The notes under the pieces: generated by a model
What the model was told of the DNA's origin: nothing
Database searches by the model: none
The model's input: the letters and a program-made list of their open reading frames with translations, nothing else
In this document: positions 14,569 to 23,043 of the stretch, piece after piece
Layout: every line of letters starts with the position of its first letter
Position numbering within the stretch: the stretch's first letter is position 1
DNA from: an uncultured Bacteroidota bacterium
GTDB taxonomy: Bacteria > Bacteroidota > Bacteroidia > Bacteroidales > F082
NCBI GenBank assembly: GCA_913055825.1
Contig: CAJXKB010000001.1
Coordinates: forward strand, 1 to 64,000
DNA: 64,000 bases
Direction of reading: 5' to 3'
Program-made: the position numbers and the translations under genes

Positions 14569-15903
14569 CTATAAACCAGATTTAAGGTGAACCATAAATA
14601 CTGTTCTTGTTTGAGGGGTAATACTAAAATGCCGCGTTGCCCGGTGTCCTACAACCCACAGAATTGTATTTCCCGATACCAGCAACCAGGTGTTTTCTTT
14701 TTCAAAACGACTGAATTTCTCATCAATAAAGAAGTCGCTGAGCAATTTGCTGCCCCGCATCCCGAAGGGTTCAAAACGGTCACCTTTTTTCCATTTTCGT
14801 AAAACGAGCGGTTCGGTGAGTTTATCTGCATCAAAGTAGGCGATGTTTTTGGCTTTTTTCAAGACAAAATTCATATCATTCGGAAGAAGCCGGATTTGAA
14901 GATTAACAGGGGTTTTTATTTCGGCTGATTTCAATTCAACGGGCCAGGTTTTACTTTGGTTTGTGGAAACCGGTTCTATAAAAAGACAATCACGGTCGGA
15001 CAGCAGCCGGTATGTACCCGAGTTAAAGATTTGACCGTTTTGGTTATTGTTTATGGAGGTATTTATTTGGTCGGTTTGACTGCGGTTAAAGCCGAAATCG
15101 CGAAGCAGATAATAGAGGAGGATGTTGGTTTTGGGAAAGCCCCGGAGCATTTTCTTAGGGATGCGGTATCCGTTTCCTGACGACTCAAAAATTTGTTCTT
15201 TTTTTTCTTTCAGGAGGAGTTCAAACAGCGCATCGTTTTCTTTTAATTTTTCAAGGCTTCCGGCCAAACCGTCACGGCTTCCCGGAAAATGATCTTCCAT
15301 AAAGGGAATCAGATGATGCCGGATGCGGTTGCGCAGATAATCATCGGTGGCATTGGTAGAATCTTCACGGAAGTTTAGTTTTTGATTATTAGCGTATTGC
15401 AGAATTTCATCGCGTGAAGCAAAAAGGATCGGCCTGATGATATGGTTTCGTTCCACAGGAATTCCTTTAAGTCCGTGAAGCCCGGAACTGCGGAACAGAT
15501 TAATAAAGAAAGTCTCTGCATCATCATCACGGTTATGGCCAATGGCAAGCTTTTGAAAATGGTGTTCGTTCATCAGTTTTTCAAACCAGGCATAACGCAG
15601 GTCACGGGCAGCCATTTCGATGCTGATGTGATGTTCTTTGGCAAAACCTGCGGCATGACATTGGTGTACAAAAACCGGAAGGCCATATTTTTTGGCAAGC
15701 TGCCTTACAAAAGCCTCGTCTCCGTCCGACTCATCGCCACGCAAATGAAAGTTGCAATGGGCAACGGCCGGTTTAAAACCACTTTGTACCAACAGATCGA
15801 GCATCACCACCGAATCGACTCCGCCGCTGACTGCCGCCAAAATTTTATCGTTTTTGCTACAAAGGTGGTGGCGTGTAATATGTTGCCGGAATTTTTGAAT
15901 CAC
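14569..15903 (-). CDS. tilS: tRNA(Ile)-lysidine synthetase
   Basis: The 444-residue enzyme converts C34 of tRNA-Ile(CAU) to lysidine with ATP and lysine. The PP-loop SGGVDSVVMLDLL is at about 29-41, followed by the family's CNFHLRGDESDGDEAFV and GHNRDDDAETFFINLFR (about 121-137). TilS N-terminal and C-terminal substrate-binding domains follow. The start codon is GTG at 15903, since the family N-terminus (IQKFRQHI) requires it. A TACCTTTG box ends just four bases upstream, so the message may be leaderless. It is essential in most bacteria. Confidence 0.93.
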   Translation of the reverse strand: MIQKFRQHITRHHLCSKNDKILAAVSGGVDSVVMLDLLVQSGFKPAVAHCNFHLRGDESDGDEAFVRQLAKKYGLPVFVHQCHAAGFAKEHHISIEMAARDLRYAWFEKLMNEHHFQKLAIGHNRDDDAETFFINLFRSSGLHGLKGIPVERNHIIRPILFASRDEILQYANNQKLNFREDSTNATDDYLRNRIRHHLIPFMEDHFPGSRDGLAGSLEKLKENDALFELLLKEKKEQIFESSGNGYRIPKKMLRGFPKTNILLYYLLRDFGFNRSQTDQINTSINNNQNGQIFNSGTYRLLSDRDCLFIEPVSTNQSKTWPVELKSAEIKTPVNLQIRLLPNDMNFVLKKAKNIAYFDADKLTEPLVLRKWKKGDRFEPFGMRGSKLLSDFFIDEKFSRFEKENTWLLVSGNTILWVVGHRATRHFSITPQTRTVFMVHLKSGL

Positions 15904-15907
15904 GGTA

Positions 15908-15915
15908 CAAAGGTA
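15908..15915 (-). promoter_or_regulatory. -7 promoter box TACCTTTG almost touching the tilS start
   Basis: There is an exact TAnnTTTG match, ending four bases before the GTG start at 15903. With the usual distance from box to transcription start, tilS mRNA would begin at or next to its start codon. Confidence 0.5.
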
Positions 15916-15957
15916 TGAAAAGGTACATTGACAATGGAAATTCCGGGTTTAAATTGA

Positions 15958-16075
15958 GGATGATTCAAGTTATGGTACGAGCGGATGCTCGCACCAGTGG
16001 GTATGATTCAAGTTAGGGTACGAGCGGACGCTCGCACCAGCAGTGGTAGTGTGCGGACGCTCGCACCAGCGGTGG
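15958..16075. repeat. Tandem palindromic (REP-like) repeats after pyk
   Basis: Two near-identical units of about 43 bp (from about 15958 and 16001) each contain gATGATTCAAGTTA and a palindrome CGAGCG-ga-CGCTCG within gtACGAGCGGACGCTCGCACC. A third partial unit (about 16045-16075) keeps only GCGGACGCTCGCACCAGC. The block lies between the pyk stop and the tilS promoter and could terminate pyk transcription. Confidence 0.75.
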
Positions 16076-16080
16076 GGGTT

Positions 16081-17484
16081 CTATTCCCCGAAACGCCGAT
16101 AGATTTTGTCAATTTCAGTTTTGTCCACAAGCCGAACCCGGTTAGTAGTTCCTTTGATACCAGACCTGGAACCTCCGGTAACAATGTATTCATTATCACG
16201 GCCTACCTGTTGTAGAAACTGGTAAATCAAATTGCTGCCACTTTCACTGTTTTGAATAACATAAGTTTTCTCTACACCCCAAACGAGTGCCAGTTTTTGT
16301 TTGTAACGTTCATCAAAAACAATGGCATAAATAGGTTTTTTAGGCCTGAATTTTGATATCTGACGGACGGTAGTCCCGGTAGTTGTAATACTGGCTATGG
16401 CTTTACATTTAACATATTGCGATAGCCAGGCAGCTGAATGGGCAAAAGCTTCTTCTTTAACTCCTTTATATTCTCGTTGATACGAATAAATTTTTTCAGT
16501 GCTGCGCAGAGTCTGTACCATCACCTTTACCGCTTCGACCGGAAATTCACCAACAGCGGTTTCGTCGGAAAGCATCACGGCGTCGGTACCATCATAAACG
16601 GCGTTGGCAATATCGGAAACTTCGGCACGGGTAGGCGAAGCCGAGTGCATCATGGAGGTCAACATTTGGGTAGCGGTTATTACCGGAATGGCCTTTTCGT
16701 TGGCTTTACGGATAATTTCCTTTTGGAGTCCGGGCAAGGCATACAGTCCTGCTTCCACACCGAGATCGCCACGGGCAACCATCAATCCGTCCACTTCGGT
16801 AAGGATGTCATCGAGATTTTTCATGGCAGCTTTCCGCTCAATTTTGGCAACCACCCAGGCATCGGATTGTCCTTCCTGTAGTATTTGTTTAGCTTCGAGT
16901 ATATCCTCACGACTTTCTACAAATGAAACAGCTACTATGTCAATACCAATTTGAGCAGCAAAGCGCAGGTCGTCTTTATCTTTTTCGGTAAGTGCTGACA
17001 TTTTTATGCCCGATTTGGGAATATTGACGCCCTTTCCTTCGCGCAAAACGCCCCGGGTAAGTGCTTTCATCACCAAGCGGTCGTTCTTTTTTTCGGTTAT
17101 TTTGGCTTTTACCGTACCATCAGCAAAGAACACCTCATCACCGACGTCAAGTTGTCCGATAAGTTCAGGATAAGTAATGCTAAACACGTCGCCATCGACT
17201 TGTGTGGCCATAATCAGGGTGTCGCCTTTTTTTACTTCACGCGTGCCAATCATCCCTTTGATACGTATTTTTGGGCCGCAGATGTCCTGCATGACAGCCA
17301 CATCTTTATTCAGTTTTGCAGCACAACTTCTGATACGTTTAAATGTTTCGTAATGGCTTTCGTGTGTGCCGTATGAAAAATTTAAACGAAATACATTGAC
17401 GCCGGCTTTAATCAATTGTGTAATTTTACCCGTATTATCAGTAGCAGGGCCTAATGTAGCTACTATTTTAACTTTTCGTGACAT
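16081..17484 (-). CDS. pyk: Pyruvate kinase
   Basis: The 467-residue enzyme catalyses PEP + ADP to pyruvate + ATP. It opens RKVKIVATLGPATDNTGKI and shows FRLNFSYGTHESH, the active-site region TEVDGLMVARGDLGVEAGL (about 245-263) and ATQMLTSMMHSASPTRAEVSD (about 288, cut short here as TRAEVSDIANAVYDGTDAVM). It lacks the extra C-terminal PEP-utiliser domain. I chose ATG at 17484 rather than the upstream ATG at 17526, whose extra 14 residues (MCNKNVLFCKK) are not family-like. It is transcribed alone, divergent from the metal-receptor gene at 17557. Confidence 0.94.
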   Translation of the reverse strand: MSRKVKIVATLGPATDNTGKITQLIKAGVNVFRLNFSYGTHESHYETFKRIRSCAAKLNKDVAVMQDICGPKIRIKGMIGTREVKKGDTLIMATQVDGDVFSITYPELIGQLDVGDEVFFADGTVKAKITEKKNDRLVMKALTRGVLREGKGVNIPKSGIKMSALTEKDKDDLRFAAQIGIDIVAVSFVESREDILEAKQILQEGQSDAWVVAKIERKAAMKNLDDILTEVDGLMVARGDLGVEAGLYALPGLQKEIIRKANEKAIPVITATQMLTSMMHSASPTRAEVSDIANAVYDGTDAVMLSDETAVGEFPVEAVKVMVQTLRSTEKIYSYQREYKGVKEEAFAHSAAWLSQYVKCKAIASITTTGTTVRQISKFRPKKPIYAIVFDERYKQKLALVWGVEKTYVIQNSESGSNLIYQFLQQVGRDNEYIVTGGSRSGIKGTTNRVRLVDKTEIDKIYRRFGE

Positions 17485-17556
17485 GTTTTTTATTTTTTTG
17501 CAAAATAAGACATTTTTGTTGCACAAACTTTATTCCTTTTATATCAACGTTGCCAT

Positions 17557-18327
17557 ATGATTATTTCTGGAGATAATATTCATCAAATCAAACAGATAAA
17601 GTCTGTTCACAGGGTGGTTAGTTTGGTGCCTTCGCTTACGGAAACGATTGCATCATTGGGTGGAAAAAATAAATTGGTTGGAATTACCCGTTTTTGTAAA
17701 TATCCTTTGGGGATTGAAAAGGACGTCCAACGAATAGGTGGTACTAAATCGATTCATATTCAAGATGTTGAATCATTATCGCCCGATTTGATTGTGGCTG
17801 TAAAAGAAGAAAATGAACAGAAGCAGGTTATTTCGTTGGCCGAAAAGTTTCCGGTGGTGGTTTTTGATATTTCCGATTTGAACGACGCCCTGAAGATGAT
17901 TGAGGTGATGGGGATGGTTCTTGGGAATAGCGATGCGGCAACCGCTCTTAACCAAAAAATCAGTAAATCGTTCGAACAAATTCCCCTGCGCCAGTTTCCG
18001 GATACGCTTTATTTAATTTGGAGAAAACCCTGGATGGCTGCCGGAAAAAATACTTTCATTAATGATATGATGAGCCGCGTTGGCTTTGAAAACCTGGTTG
18101 ACGGACGGTATCCTGAACTTGGGGATGATGAATTGGCAAAGGCCAAGACGATTTTACTCTCTTCCGAACCCTATCCTTTTGCAGAAAAACACAGGCAGCT
18201 TTTACAAGATCAATATCCTGAAAAGAAAATTGTATGTGTTGATGGTGAGATGTTCAGCTGGTATGGCAGTCGATTGCTGAAATCAGTCCGGTATTTCAAG
18301 GATTTACAAAAAGTTATCGCAAGGTAA
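17557..18327 (+). CDS. Helical-backbone metal receptor / BtuF-like protein
   Basis: The 256-residue protein has the cobalamin/iron-siderophore-binding fold: RVVSLVPSLTETIASLGGKN (about 20-39) LVGITRFCKYP, then QRIGGTKSIHIQDVESLSPD (about 55-74) LIVAVKEEN. It has no signal peptide or lipobox, so unlike BtuF it is predicted to be cytoplasmic, which is common for this subfamily in Bacteroidota. No ABC permease or ATPase lies beside it. Its ligand cannot be read from the sequence. It starts 73 bp from pyk, divergent. Confidence 0.8.
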   Translation: MIISGDNIHQIKQIKSVHRVVSLVPSLTETIASLGGKNKLVGITRFCKYPLGIEKDVQRIGGTKSIHIQDVESLSPDLIVAVKEENEQKQVISLAEKFPVVVFDISDLNDALKMIEVMGMVLGNSDAATALNQKISKSFEQIPLRQFPDTLYLIWRKPWMAAGKNTFINDMMSRVGFENLVDGRYPELGDDELAKAKTILLSSEPYPFAEKHRQLLQDQYPEKKIVCVDGEMFSWYGSRLLKSVRYFKDLQKVIAR

Positions 18328-18331
18328 CCTC

Positions 18332-18388
18332 TCAAAAATTACGTTAAAATTGGTAGTGCGACTACAAAAATTCACGTTAAAATTTGTA
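18332..18388 (+). repeat. Direct repeat in the promoter region of the DUF4143 ATPase
   Basis: CAAAAATTACGTTAAAATTGGTA (written here only as two blocks, CAAAAATTACG and TTAAAATTGGTA, 18333-18355) recurs as CAAAAATTCACG + TTAAAATTTGTA (18365-18388). The two copies lie side by side just before a TACTTTTG box, so they may be an operator pair or overlapping promoter copies. Confidence 0.6.
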
Positions 18389-18405
18389 TTAATGATACAA
18401 TTTTA

Positions 18406-18413
18406 TACTTTTG
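18406..18413 (+). promoter_or_regulatory. -7 promoter box TACTTTTG of the DUF4143 ATPase
   Basis: There is an exact TAnnTTTG match, with a TTG 17 bp upstream (18386-18388). The box overlaps the TTG codon that a naive start call would choose, so translation must begin at the ATG at 18429. Confidence 0.6.
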
Positions 18414-18428
18414 ACAAAAAAACAGGTA

Positions 18429-19553
18429 ATGATAAAGCGATTTTGGTCAAATCCGGATACTTTGTTACAAGCAGGGAAAGTCCTCATTATATATGGCGCA
18501 CGGCGTGTCGGAAAAACAACATTGGTAAAAGAGTGGCTTAAAAGTACTACGCTGAAATTCCGCTATGAATCGGGAGATAATATCCGCATAAAAAATTTAC
18601 TGAGTTCCGGGGATTTTGAAATCATTAAAGAATTTGCTTCCGGGTATGATCTTATAGTTATTGATGAAGCTCAGCAAATACCTGATATTGGTAAAGGATT
18701 GAAAATTCTTGTGGATGAAATACCTGATATAAAAATTATTGCTACAGGTTCTTCATCATTTGATTTGTCGCAGCAGGTTGGTGAACCGTTAACAGGCAGG
18801 AAGCGAACCGTAAAACTGTTTCCTATAGCTCAAAAGGAGCTTATTGAAGAGATGAACAGGTATGAGTTAAAAGAGGGTCTTGAAAACTACCTTGTCTTCG
18901 GTTCTTATCCCGAGGTATTAATTAGTAAAAGCAAAAAAGAAAAAACAAGAGTTCTGAACGAATTGGTTGAATCCTATCTTTTGAAAGATGTGTTAGCCTT
19001 TGAGCGAATTAAAAATTCTGAGCTATTGTTCAAGTTACTAAAACTCCTTGCCTTTCAGGTGGGAAATATCGTTTCATTAAATGAAATTGCACGGCAGCTG
19101 GGCATTAATGTTAAAACCGTCGGACGATACATTGATTTATTGGAAAAATCTTTCGTCATTTATCACGTGGGAGCTTTCAGTGGTAATTTACGGAAGGAAA
19201 TTGTCAAAAAAAACAAATACTATTTTTATGATAATGGGATTAGAAACGCAGTTATTTTACAAATGAACGGATTGGAAGACAGAAATGATATTGGTGCCCT
19301 GTGGGAAAACTTTATAATGACGGAACGCATAAAGAAGTTCAATTACGAAGAAGTATATTACAACTGTTATTTCTGGCGAAATTATCATGGAAACGAAATA
19401 GATTTATTGGAAGAACATAATGGAATACTGAATACCTGCGAGTTTAAATGGAAAAAAACAAAAGCAGTCCTTCCAAACGATTTTATTAAGAAATATGGGA
19501 ATCCCGATTTTGAGGTCATTCACTCCGGTAACTATCTTGATTTCGTTTTATAA
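18429..19553 (+). CDS. AAA-family ATPase with DUF4143 C-terminal domain
   Basis: The 374-residue protein has Walker A GARRVGKTTLVKEWLKS (about residues 23-39), Walker B DLIVIDEAQQIPDIGK (about 76-91), and a sensor region IKIIATGSSSFDLSQQVGEP. Its C-terminal DUF4143 part includes FQVGNIVSLNEIARQLGINV (a winged-helix-like segment) and the nuclease-like end NYHGNEIDLLEEHNGILN...EFKW. Such ATPases are common in Bacteroidota and archaea; function is unknown. I use the ATG at 18429, not TTG at 18411, because the promoter box covers the TTG. A bidirectional terminator follows. Confidence 0.88.
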   Translation: MIKRFWSNPDTLLQAGKVLIIYGARRVGKTTLVKEWLKSTTLKFRYESGDNIRIKNLLSSGDFEIIKEFASGYDLIVIDEAQQIPDIGKGLKILVDEIPDIKIIATGSSSFDLSQQVGEPLTGRKRTVKLFPIAQKELIEEMNRYELKEGLENYLVFGSYPEVLISKSKKEKTRVLNELVESYLLKDVLAFERIKNSELLFKLLKLLAFQVGNIVSLNEIARQLGINVKTVGRYIDLLEKSFVIYHVGAFSGNLRKEIVKKNKYYFYDNGIRNAVILQMNGLEDRNDIGALWENFIMTERIKKFNYEEVYYNCYFWRNYHGNEIDLLEEHNGILNTCEFKWKKTKAVLPNDFIKKYGNPDFEVIHSGNYLDFVL

Positions 19554-19554
19554 C

Positions 19555-19592
19555 AGAAAAAAAGGCCGTCTTTTACAGGCAGCCTTTTTTAT
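19555..19592. terminator. Bidirectional rho-independent terminator between the DUF4143 gene and korB
   Basis: AAAAAAAGGC and GCCTTTTTT arms surround CGTCTTTTACAGGCA, with A-tract and T-tract on either side, between two convergent genes. Confidence 0.7.
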
Positions 19593-19618
19593 CAAACAAT
19601 TTGGTGTAATTTTACACG

Positions 19619-20662
19619 TTAGTCAATTTCCCAGGTATTTCCGCTATTTAGCAAATCGTCAACATTTTTATAAGGAGAAACCTGTTTTTCGTGTTCCACC
19701 GAATTCCAGATTGCATCTTCAAGGGTTTCTGATTTAACGGAACGGATAACACCCAAAGCGGCTGGGAATTCCGGTGGTGCCATACTGGCAAGCATCATGT
19801 GGATACCGGCATCTTCGGTGGTGGGATCGTGAACCAGGATGTCTTTTTCGGTAATTCCGTTTTCTCCCAGTTTTACTACTTTCAACCGTGTGCCTTCCAG
19901 CACAAGTCCTTTTTCATGTTCCTTACCAAACAGCATAGGTTTGCCGGCTTCCAAAATAATTTGATTGTCAAATTTGGTTTCCCTACCAGTAATCAGAGCA
20001 TGGATTTTATTATTGAAAATCACACAATTCTGAAGAATTTCAACAATGGAAGCACCATGATGCAGTGCCGCTTCGAGGAAAACCTTTTGCATTAATTTGG
20101 GATTGGTATCCACCACGCGGGCGAAAAATTTACCCCTTGCACCAATCGCCAACTCACCGGGATTAAATGGTGTTTCAAAAGTACCCTGAGGAGAAGTTTT
20201 TGTCTTCTGGCCTTTTGGGGTAGTTGGTGAATACTGACCTTTGGTAAGACCGTAAATTTTATTGTTAAACATCAAATAGTTGATGTCGGGATTACGGCGG
20301 GCAATATGAATAAAATGGTTTCCACCAATGGCCATTGAATCACCATCACCACTAATCATCCACACACTCAGTTTAGGGTTCGTCAATTTAATACCCATAG
20401 CCAGCGCAGCAGCACGGCCGTGAATACCATGAATCCCGTATGTGTTCATGTAATAAGGAAAGCGTGAGGAGCATCCAATTCCGGAAACCACCACGAATTC
20501 TTCCTTTTTATAACCCATTTGTTGCCCCACCAGCGGGAATACATTTTCTACTGATTTTAAAATAGCATGGTCGCCACAACCCGGGCACCATTTTACCATT
20601 TGATCGCTTTCAAAATCTTTTTTTGTCAGCGCTAATTCTTGCGGTTCTATTTTTTGTTCCAT
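19619..20662 (-). CDS. korB: 2-oxoacid:ferredoxin oxidoreductase beta subunit (TPP-binding)
   Basis: The 347-residue subunit has the cluster or TPP motif WCPGCGDHAILKSVENVFP (about 26-44), the thiamine-diphosphate motif SGDGDSMAIGGNHFIHIARR (about 104-123) and NNKIYGLTKGQYSPTTPKG with the Asn that completes it. With KorA it decarboxylates 2-oxoglutarate (or a related 2-oxoacid) oxidatively and reduces ferredoxin, or fixes CO2 in reverse. Substrate choice is inference from the family. It starts 4 bp after the korA stop. A 56-residue two-cluster ferredoxin lies just beyond korA, divergent. Confidence 0.9.
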   Translation of the reverse strand: MEQKIEPQELALTKKDFESDQMVKWCPGCGDHAILKSVENVFPLVGQQMGYKKEEFVVVSGIGCSSRFPYYMNTYGIHGIHGRAAALAMGIKLTNPKLSVWMISGDGDSMAIGGNHFIHIARRNPDINYLMFNNKIYGLTKGQYSPTTPKGQKTKTSPQGTFETPFNPGELAIGARGKFFARVVDTNPKLMQKVFLEAALHHGASIVEILQNCVIFNNKIHALITGRETKFDNQIILEAGKPMLFGKEHEKGLVLEGTRLKVVKLGENGITEKDILVHDPTTEDAGIHMMLASMAPPEFPAALGVIRSVKSETLEDAIWNSVEHEKQVSPYKNVDDLLNSGNTWEID

Positions 20663-20666
20663 GATC

Positions 20667-22514
20667 TTAAGCGTTTAAAAGGGTGTCAAATTTTGTTTTC
20701 AATTCCGACACCATGAAGGGGAGTCCTTGAACTTTGTTGTATTGTTCGTATTTGAACTCGGGATGGGTCATGCGTAAATAATTGACAAATTGTCCCATGT
20801 TAATTTCACAAACAATAATTTTTTTGAATTTAGAAAAGACTTCATGTACATTTTTTGGCAACGGCATGATGTGTTTAAATTGTGCCAGGCTGATAGATTT
20901 ACCTTCGGCACGCATTTCTTCAACGGCGGTAATTAAAACACCGTGTGTACTTCCCCAGCCAACAACTAATACATCTCCTTCTTCGTCACCTTCAACTTTC
21001 AGTTCGGGAATATAATTGGCTACACGCATAACTTTTTCCTGACGCAGGTCAGTCATTTTTTGGTGATTCAGGGGGTCTTGTGATACGTTACCCGTGATAT
21101 CTTCTTTTTCGAGTCCTCCTAACCGGTGACGTAATCCGGGAGTACCTGGAATAGCCCACAAACGGCTTAATTTATCAGCATCCCTTTTGTAAGGTTTATA
21201 ATCGGGGTCGTTGGCTTTGGCCAACGGAGGGTTAATGGAGGGCAGATCAGCTACATGTGGAATTTTAAAGACTTCCGAACCGTTTCCAATGGAGCCATCA
21301 GTCAGTAAAATTACAGGGGTCATGTGTTCCATAGCCAGTTTGGCAGCCTCATAAGCTGTGTAAAAGGCGTCTGTTGCGCTGGTAGCAGCCATCACAATGG
21401 CAGGAGCCTCGCCATTACGGCCATACAAAGCCTGCATCAAATCCGATTGCTCCGATTTAGTAGGAAGTCCGGTTGACGGGCCACCACGTTGCACATCAAC
21501 AATCACCATGGGTAATTCAGTCATCACAGCCAGTCCGATAGCTTCGCTTTTCAGCGACAATCCCGGACCCGATGTGCTGGTAATGGCCAAGGCTCCGGCA
21601 AAACTACCGCCAATGGTAGAAACAACGCCGGCAATTTCGTCTTCGGCCTGTTGCGTAACACAATTAAATTGTTTGTGCTTGGCCAGTTCCTGCAGGATGT
21701 CGGTGGCAGGTGTAATAGGGTAAGAACCCAGATAAATGTGCCGTCCCGAACGTTCCGATGCAGCCAGTAGTCCCCAGGCTGTAGCGAGGTTACCGGTAAC
21801 GTTCCGGTAACGGCCTTTTGTTAAGCTTGCTTTTTCGATGCGGTACGTGTTGGTAAAAGCCTCAAGTGTTTCGGCATAATTGTAACCGGCTTCGAGCACT
21901 TTTTTATTCGCCTCAACTACAATGGGATTTTTCTTAAACTTTGTTTCAAAAAAACTGAATGTCTTTTTGTAATCACGGTTAAACAGATAAAAAATGATGC
22001 CCAAGGCAAACATGTTTTTCGATTTCAACGCCGATTTGTTATCCAAATCAAGGTCTTTTACGGACTCACGCGTCATATTACTCAAAGGAGCCTGAATGAC
22101 TAAGTGGCCGGTAAGGGTATTGTCTTCCAAAGGGTTTGATTCCCAACCGGCTTTGGTAAGATTTTTCTCGGTAAAGGCATCAATATCCACAATAATAATC
22201 GCATCTTTTTTTATCCACTTTAAATTTGCCTTTAAAGAGGCAGGATTCATGGCTACCAGCACGTCTGCCAAATCACCTGTGGTATGGATGTTTTTATGTC
22301 CAAAATGAATCTGAAACCCGGAAACACCAGAAACGGTGCCCTGTGGTGCCCTGATTTCGGATGGAAAATCCGGAAAAGTGGCAAAATCATTACCCGCGAA
22401 GGCGGTTGAATCTGAAAACAGGTTACCGGTTAACTGCATACCATCGCCCGAGTCACCGGCAAACCGAACAACGGCTTCTTCCAGTTCAACTACTTTATCT
22501 TTTTTAGTTGTCAT
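20667..22514 (-). CDS. korA: 2-oxoacid:ferredoxin oxidoreductase, fused gamma-alpha subunit
   Basis: The 615-residue protein is the gamma-alpha fusion. The gamma domain is about 12-190 (VRFAGDSGDGMQLTGNLFSD ... PSEIRAPQGTVSGVSGFQI). The alpha or pyrimidine-binding domain starts near 240 (GNLATAWGLLAASERSGRHI) and contains YPITPATDILQELAKHKQFN and TSTSGPGLSLKSEAIGLAVM. A C-terminal transketolase-like domain (about 520-615) starts VLVVGWGSTHGVL. It is first in the korAB operon. A TACTTTTG box at 22539-22546 fits its promoter. Confidence 0.92.
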   Translation of the reverse strand: MTTKKDKVVELEEAVVRFAGDSGDGMQLTGNLFSDSTAFAGNDFATFPDFPSEIRAPQGTVSGVSGFQIHFGHKNIHTTGDLADVLVAMNPASLKANLKWIKKDAIIIVDIDAFTEKNLTKAGWESNPLEDNTLTGHLVIQAPLSNMTRESVKDLDLDNKSALKSKNMFALGIIFYLFNRDYKKTFSFFETKFKKNPIVVEANKKVLEAGYNYAETLEAFTNTYRIEKASLTKGRYRNVTGNLATAWGLLAASERSGRHIYLGSYPITPATDILQELAKHKQFNCVTQQAEDEIAGVVSTIGGSFAGALAITSTSGPGLSLKSEAIGLAVMTELPMVIVDVQRGGPSTGLPTKSEQSDLMQALYGRNGEAPAIVMAATSATDAFYTAYEAAKLAMEHMTPVILLTDGSIGNGSEVFKIPHVADLPSINPPLAKANDPDYKPYKRDADKLSRLWAIPGTPGLRHRLGGLEKEDITGNVSQDPLNHQKMTDLRQEKVMRVANYIPELKVEGDEEGDVLVVGWGSTHGVLITAVEEMRAEGKSISLAQFKHIMPLPKNVHEVFSKFKKIIVCEINMGQFVNYLRMTHPEFKYEQYNKVQGLPFMVSELKTKFDTLLNA

Positions 22515-22538
22515 AAAATTACTTTTAAATGGTCAGGG

Positions 22539-22546
22539 CAAAAGTA
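22539..22546 (-). promoter_or_regulatory. -7 promoter box TACTTTTG of korAB
   Basis: There is an exact TAnnTTTG match 25 bp before the korA ATG, with a TTG about 18 bp further upstream (22567-22565). The rest of the 306-bp gap 22515-22820 is AT-rich and holds the ferredoxin promoter but no gene. Confidence 0.6.
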
Positions 22547-22787
22547 AATTAATTATTATTCTAACAATGAATCAGGTAGGTTTTTTTCAATCGTTTGTGT
22601 TGGAAAACAAAAAATTGCTACTATTTCATATAAATTTGACTTACAGGTTATTATGGCAAATTATTGTGATGATTTCACAAGAATAACGACTTAATTATAA
22701 CGCGTCTAAATTTAAAATTCAATAATTTAGATTTACTAAAAATTGAAGTTTCTTTTAAAATGGGTGTTATGGTATTATCATTCATTA

Positions 22788-22795
22788 TATATTTG
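22788..22795 (+). promoter_or_regulatory. -7 promoter box TATATTTG of the ferredoxin gene
   Basis: There is an exact TAnnTTTG match, 25 bp before the ferredoxin ATG. Confidence 0.5.
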
Positions 22796-22820
22796 CCCAA
22801 AATTTTAAAAATTTATTGCT

Positions 22821-22991
22821 ATGGCTTATAAAATTGATCCTGATATGTGTACCGCATGTGGTACCTGTATCGATGAATGTCCGGTTGAAGCTATTTCGGA
22901 AGGTGATGTTTACGTAATTGATCCCGATCTTTGTACAGATTGTGGTGCATGCGCAGATGTTTGCCCGGTAGAAGCTATTCATCCGGAGTAA
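22821..22991 (+). CDS. Small 2[4Fe-4S] ferredoxin
   Basis: The 56-residue protein has two complete C-x2-C-x2-C-x3-C-P motifs: MCTACGTCIDECPVEAI (Cys 10, 13, 16, 20) and LCTDCGACADVCPVEAI (Cys 38, 41, 44, 48). This is the clostridial-type bacterial ferredoxin. It sits next to korAB, whose electron acceptor is a ferredoxin, so partnership is likely though transcription is divergent. It is preceded by a promoter box and followed by a clear terminator. The antisense frame here is a shadow. Confidence 0.95.
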   Translation: MAYKIDPDMCTACGTCIDECPVEAISEGDVYVIDPDLCTDCGACADVCPVEAIHPE

Positions 22992-23009
22992 AAAACATTT
23001 AATCCAAAA

Positions 23010-23039
23010 GCCCTGCTTAGTTTTAAGCGGGGTTTTTTT
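23010..23039 (+). terminator. Rho-independent terminator of the ferredoxin gene
   Basis: CCCTGCTTA and TAAGCGGGG form a stem with one G-T pair around GTTT, followed by seven T residues. Confidence 0.85.
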
Positions 23040-23043
23040 GTTT

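Noticed and set aside
22785-22982. 65-residue minus-strand ORF
   Set aside because: Antisense shadow of the ferredoxin, whose Cys motifs are unmistakable.
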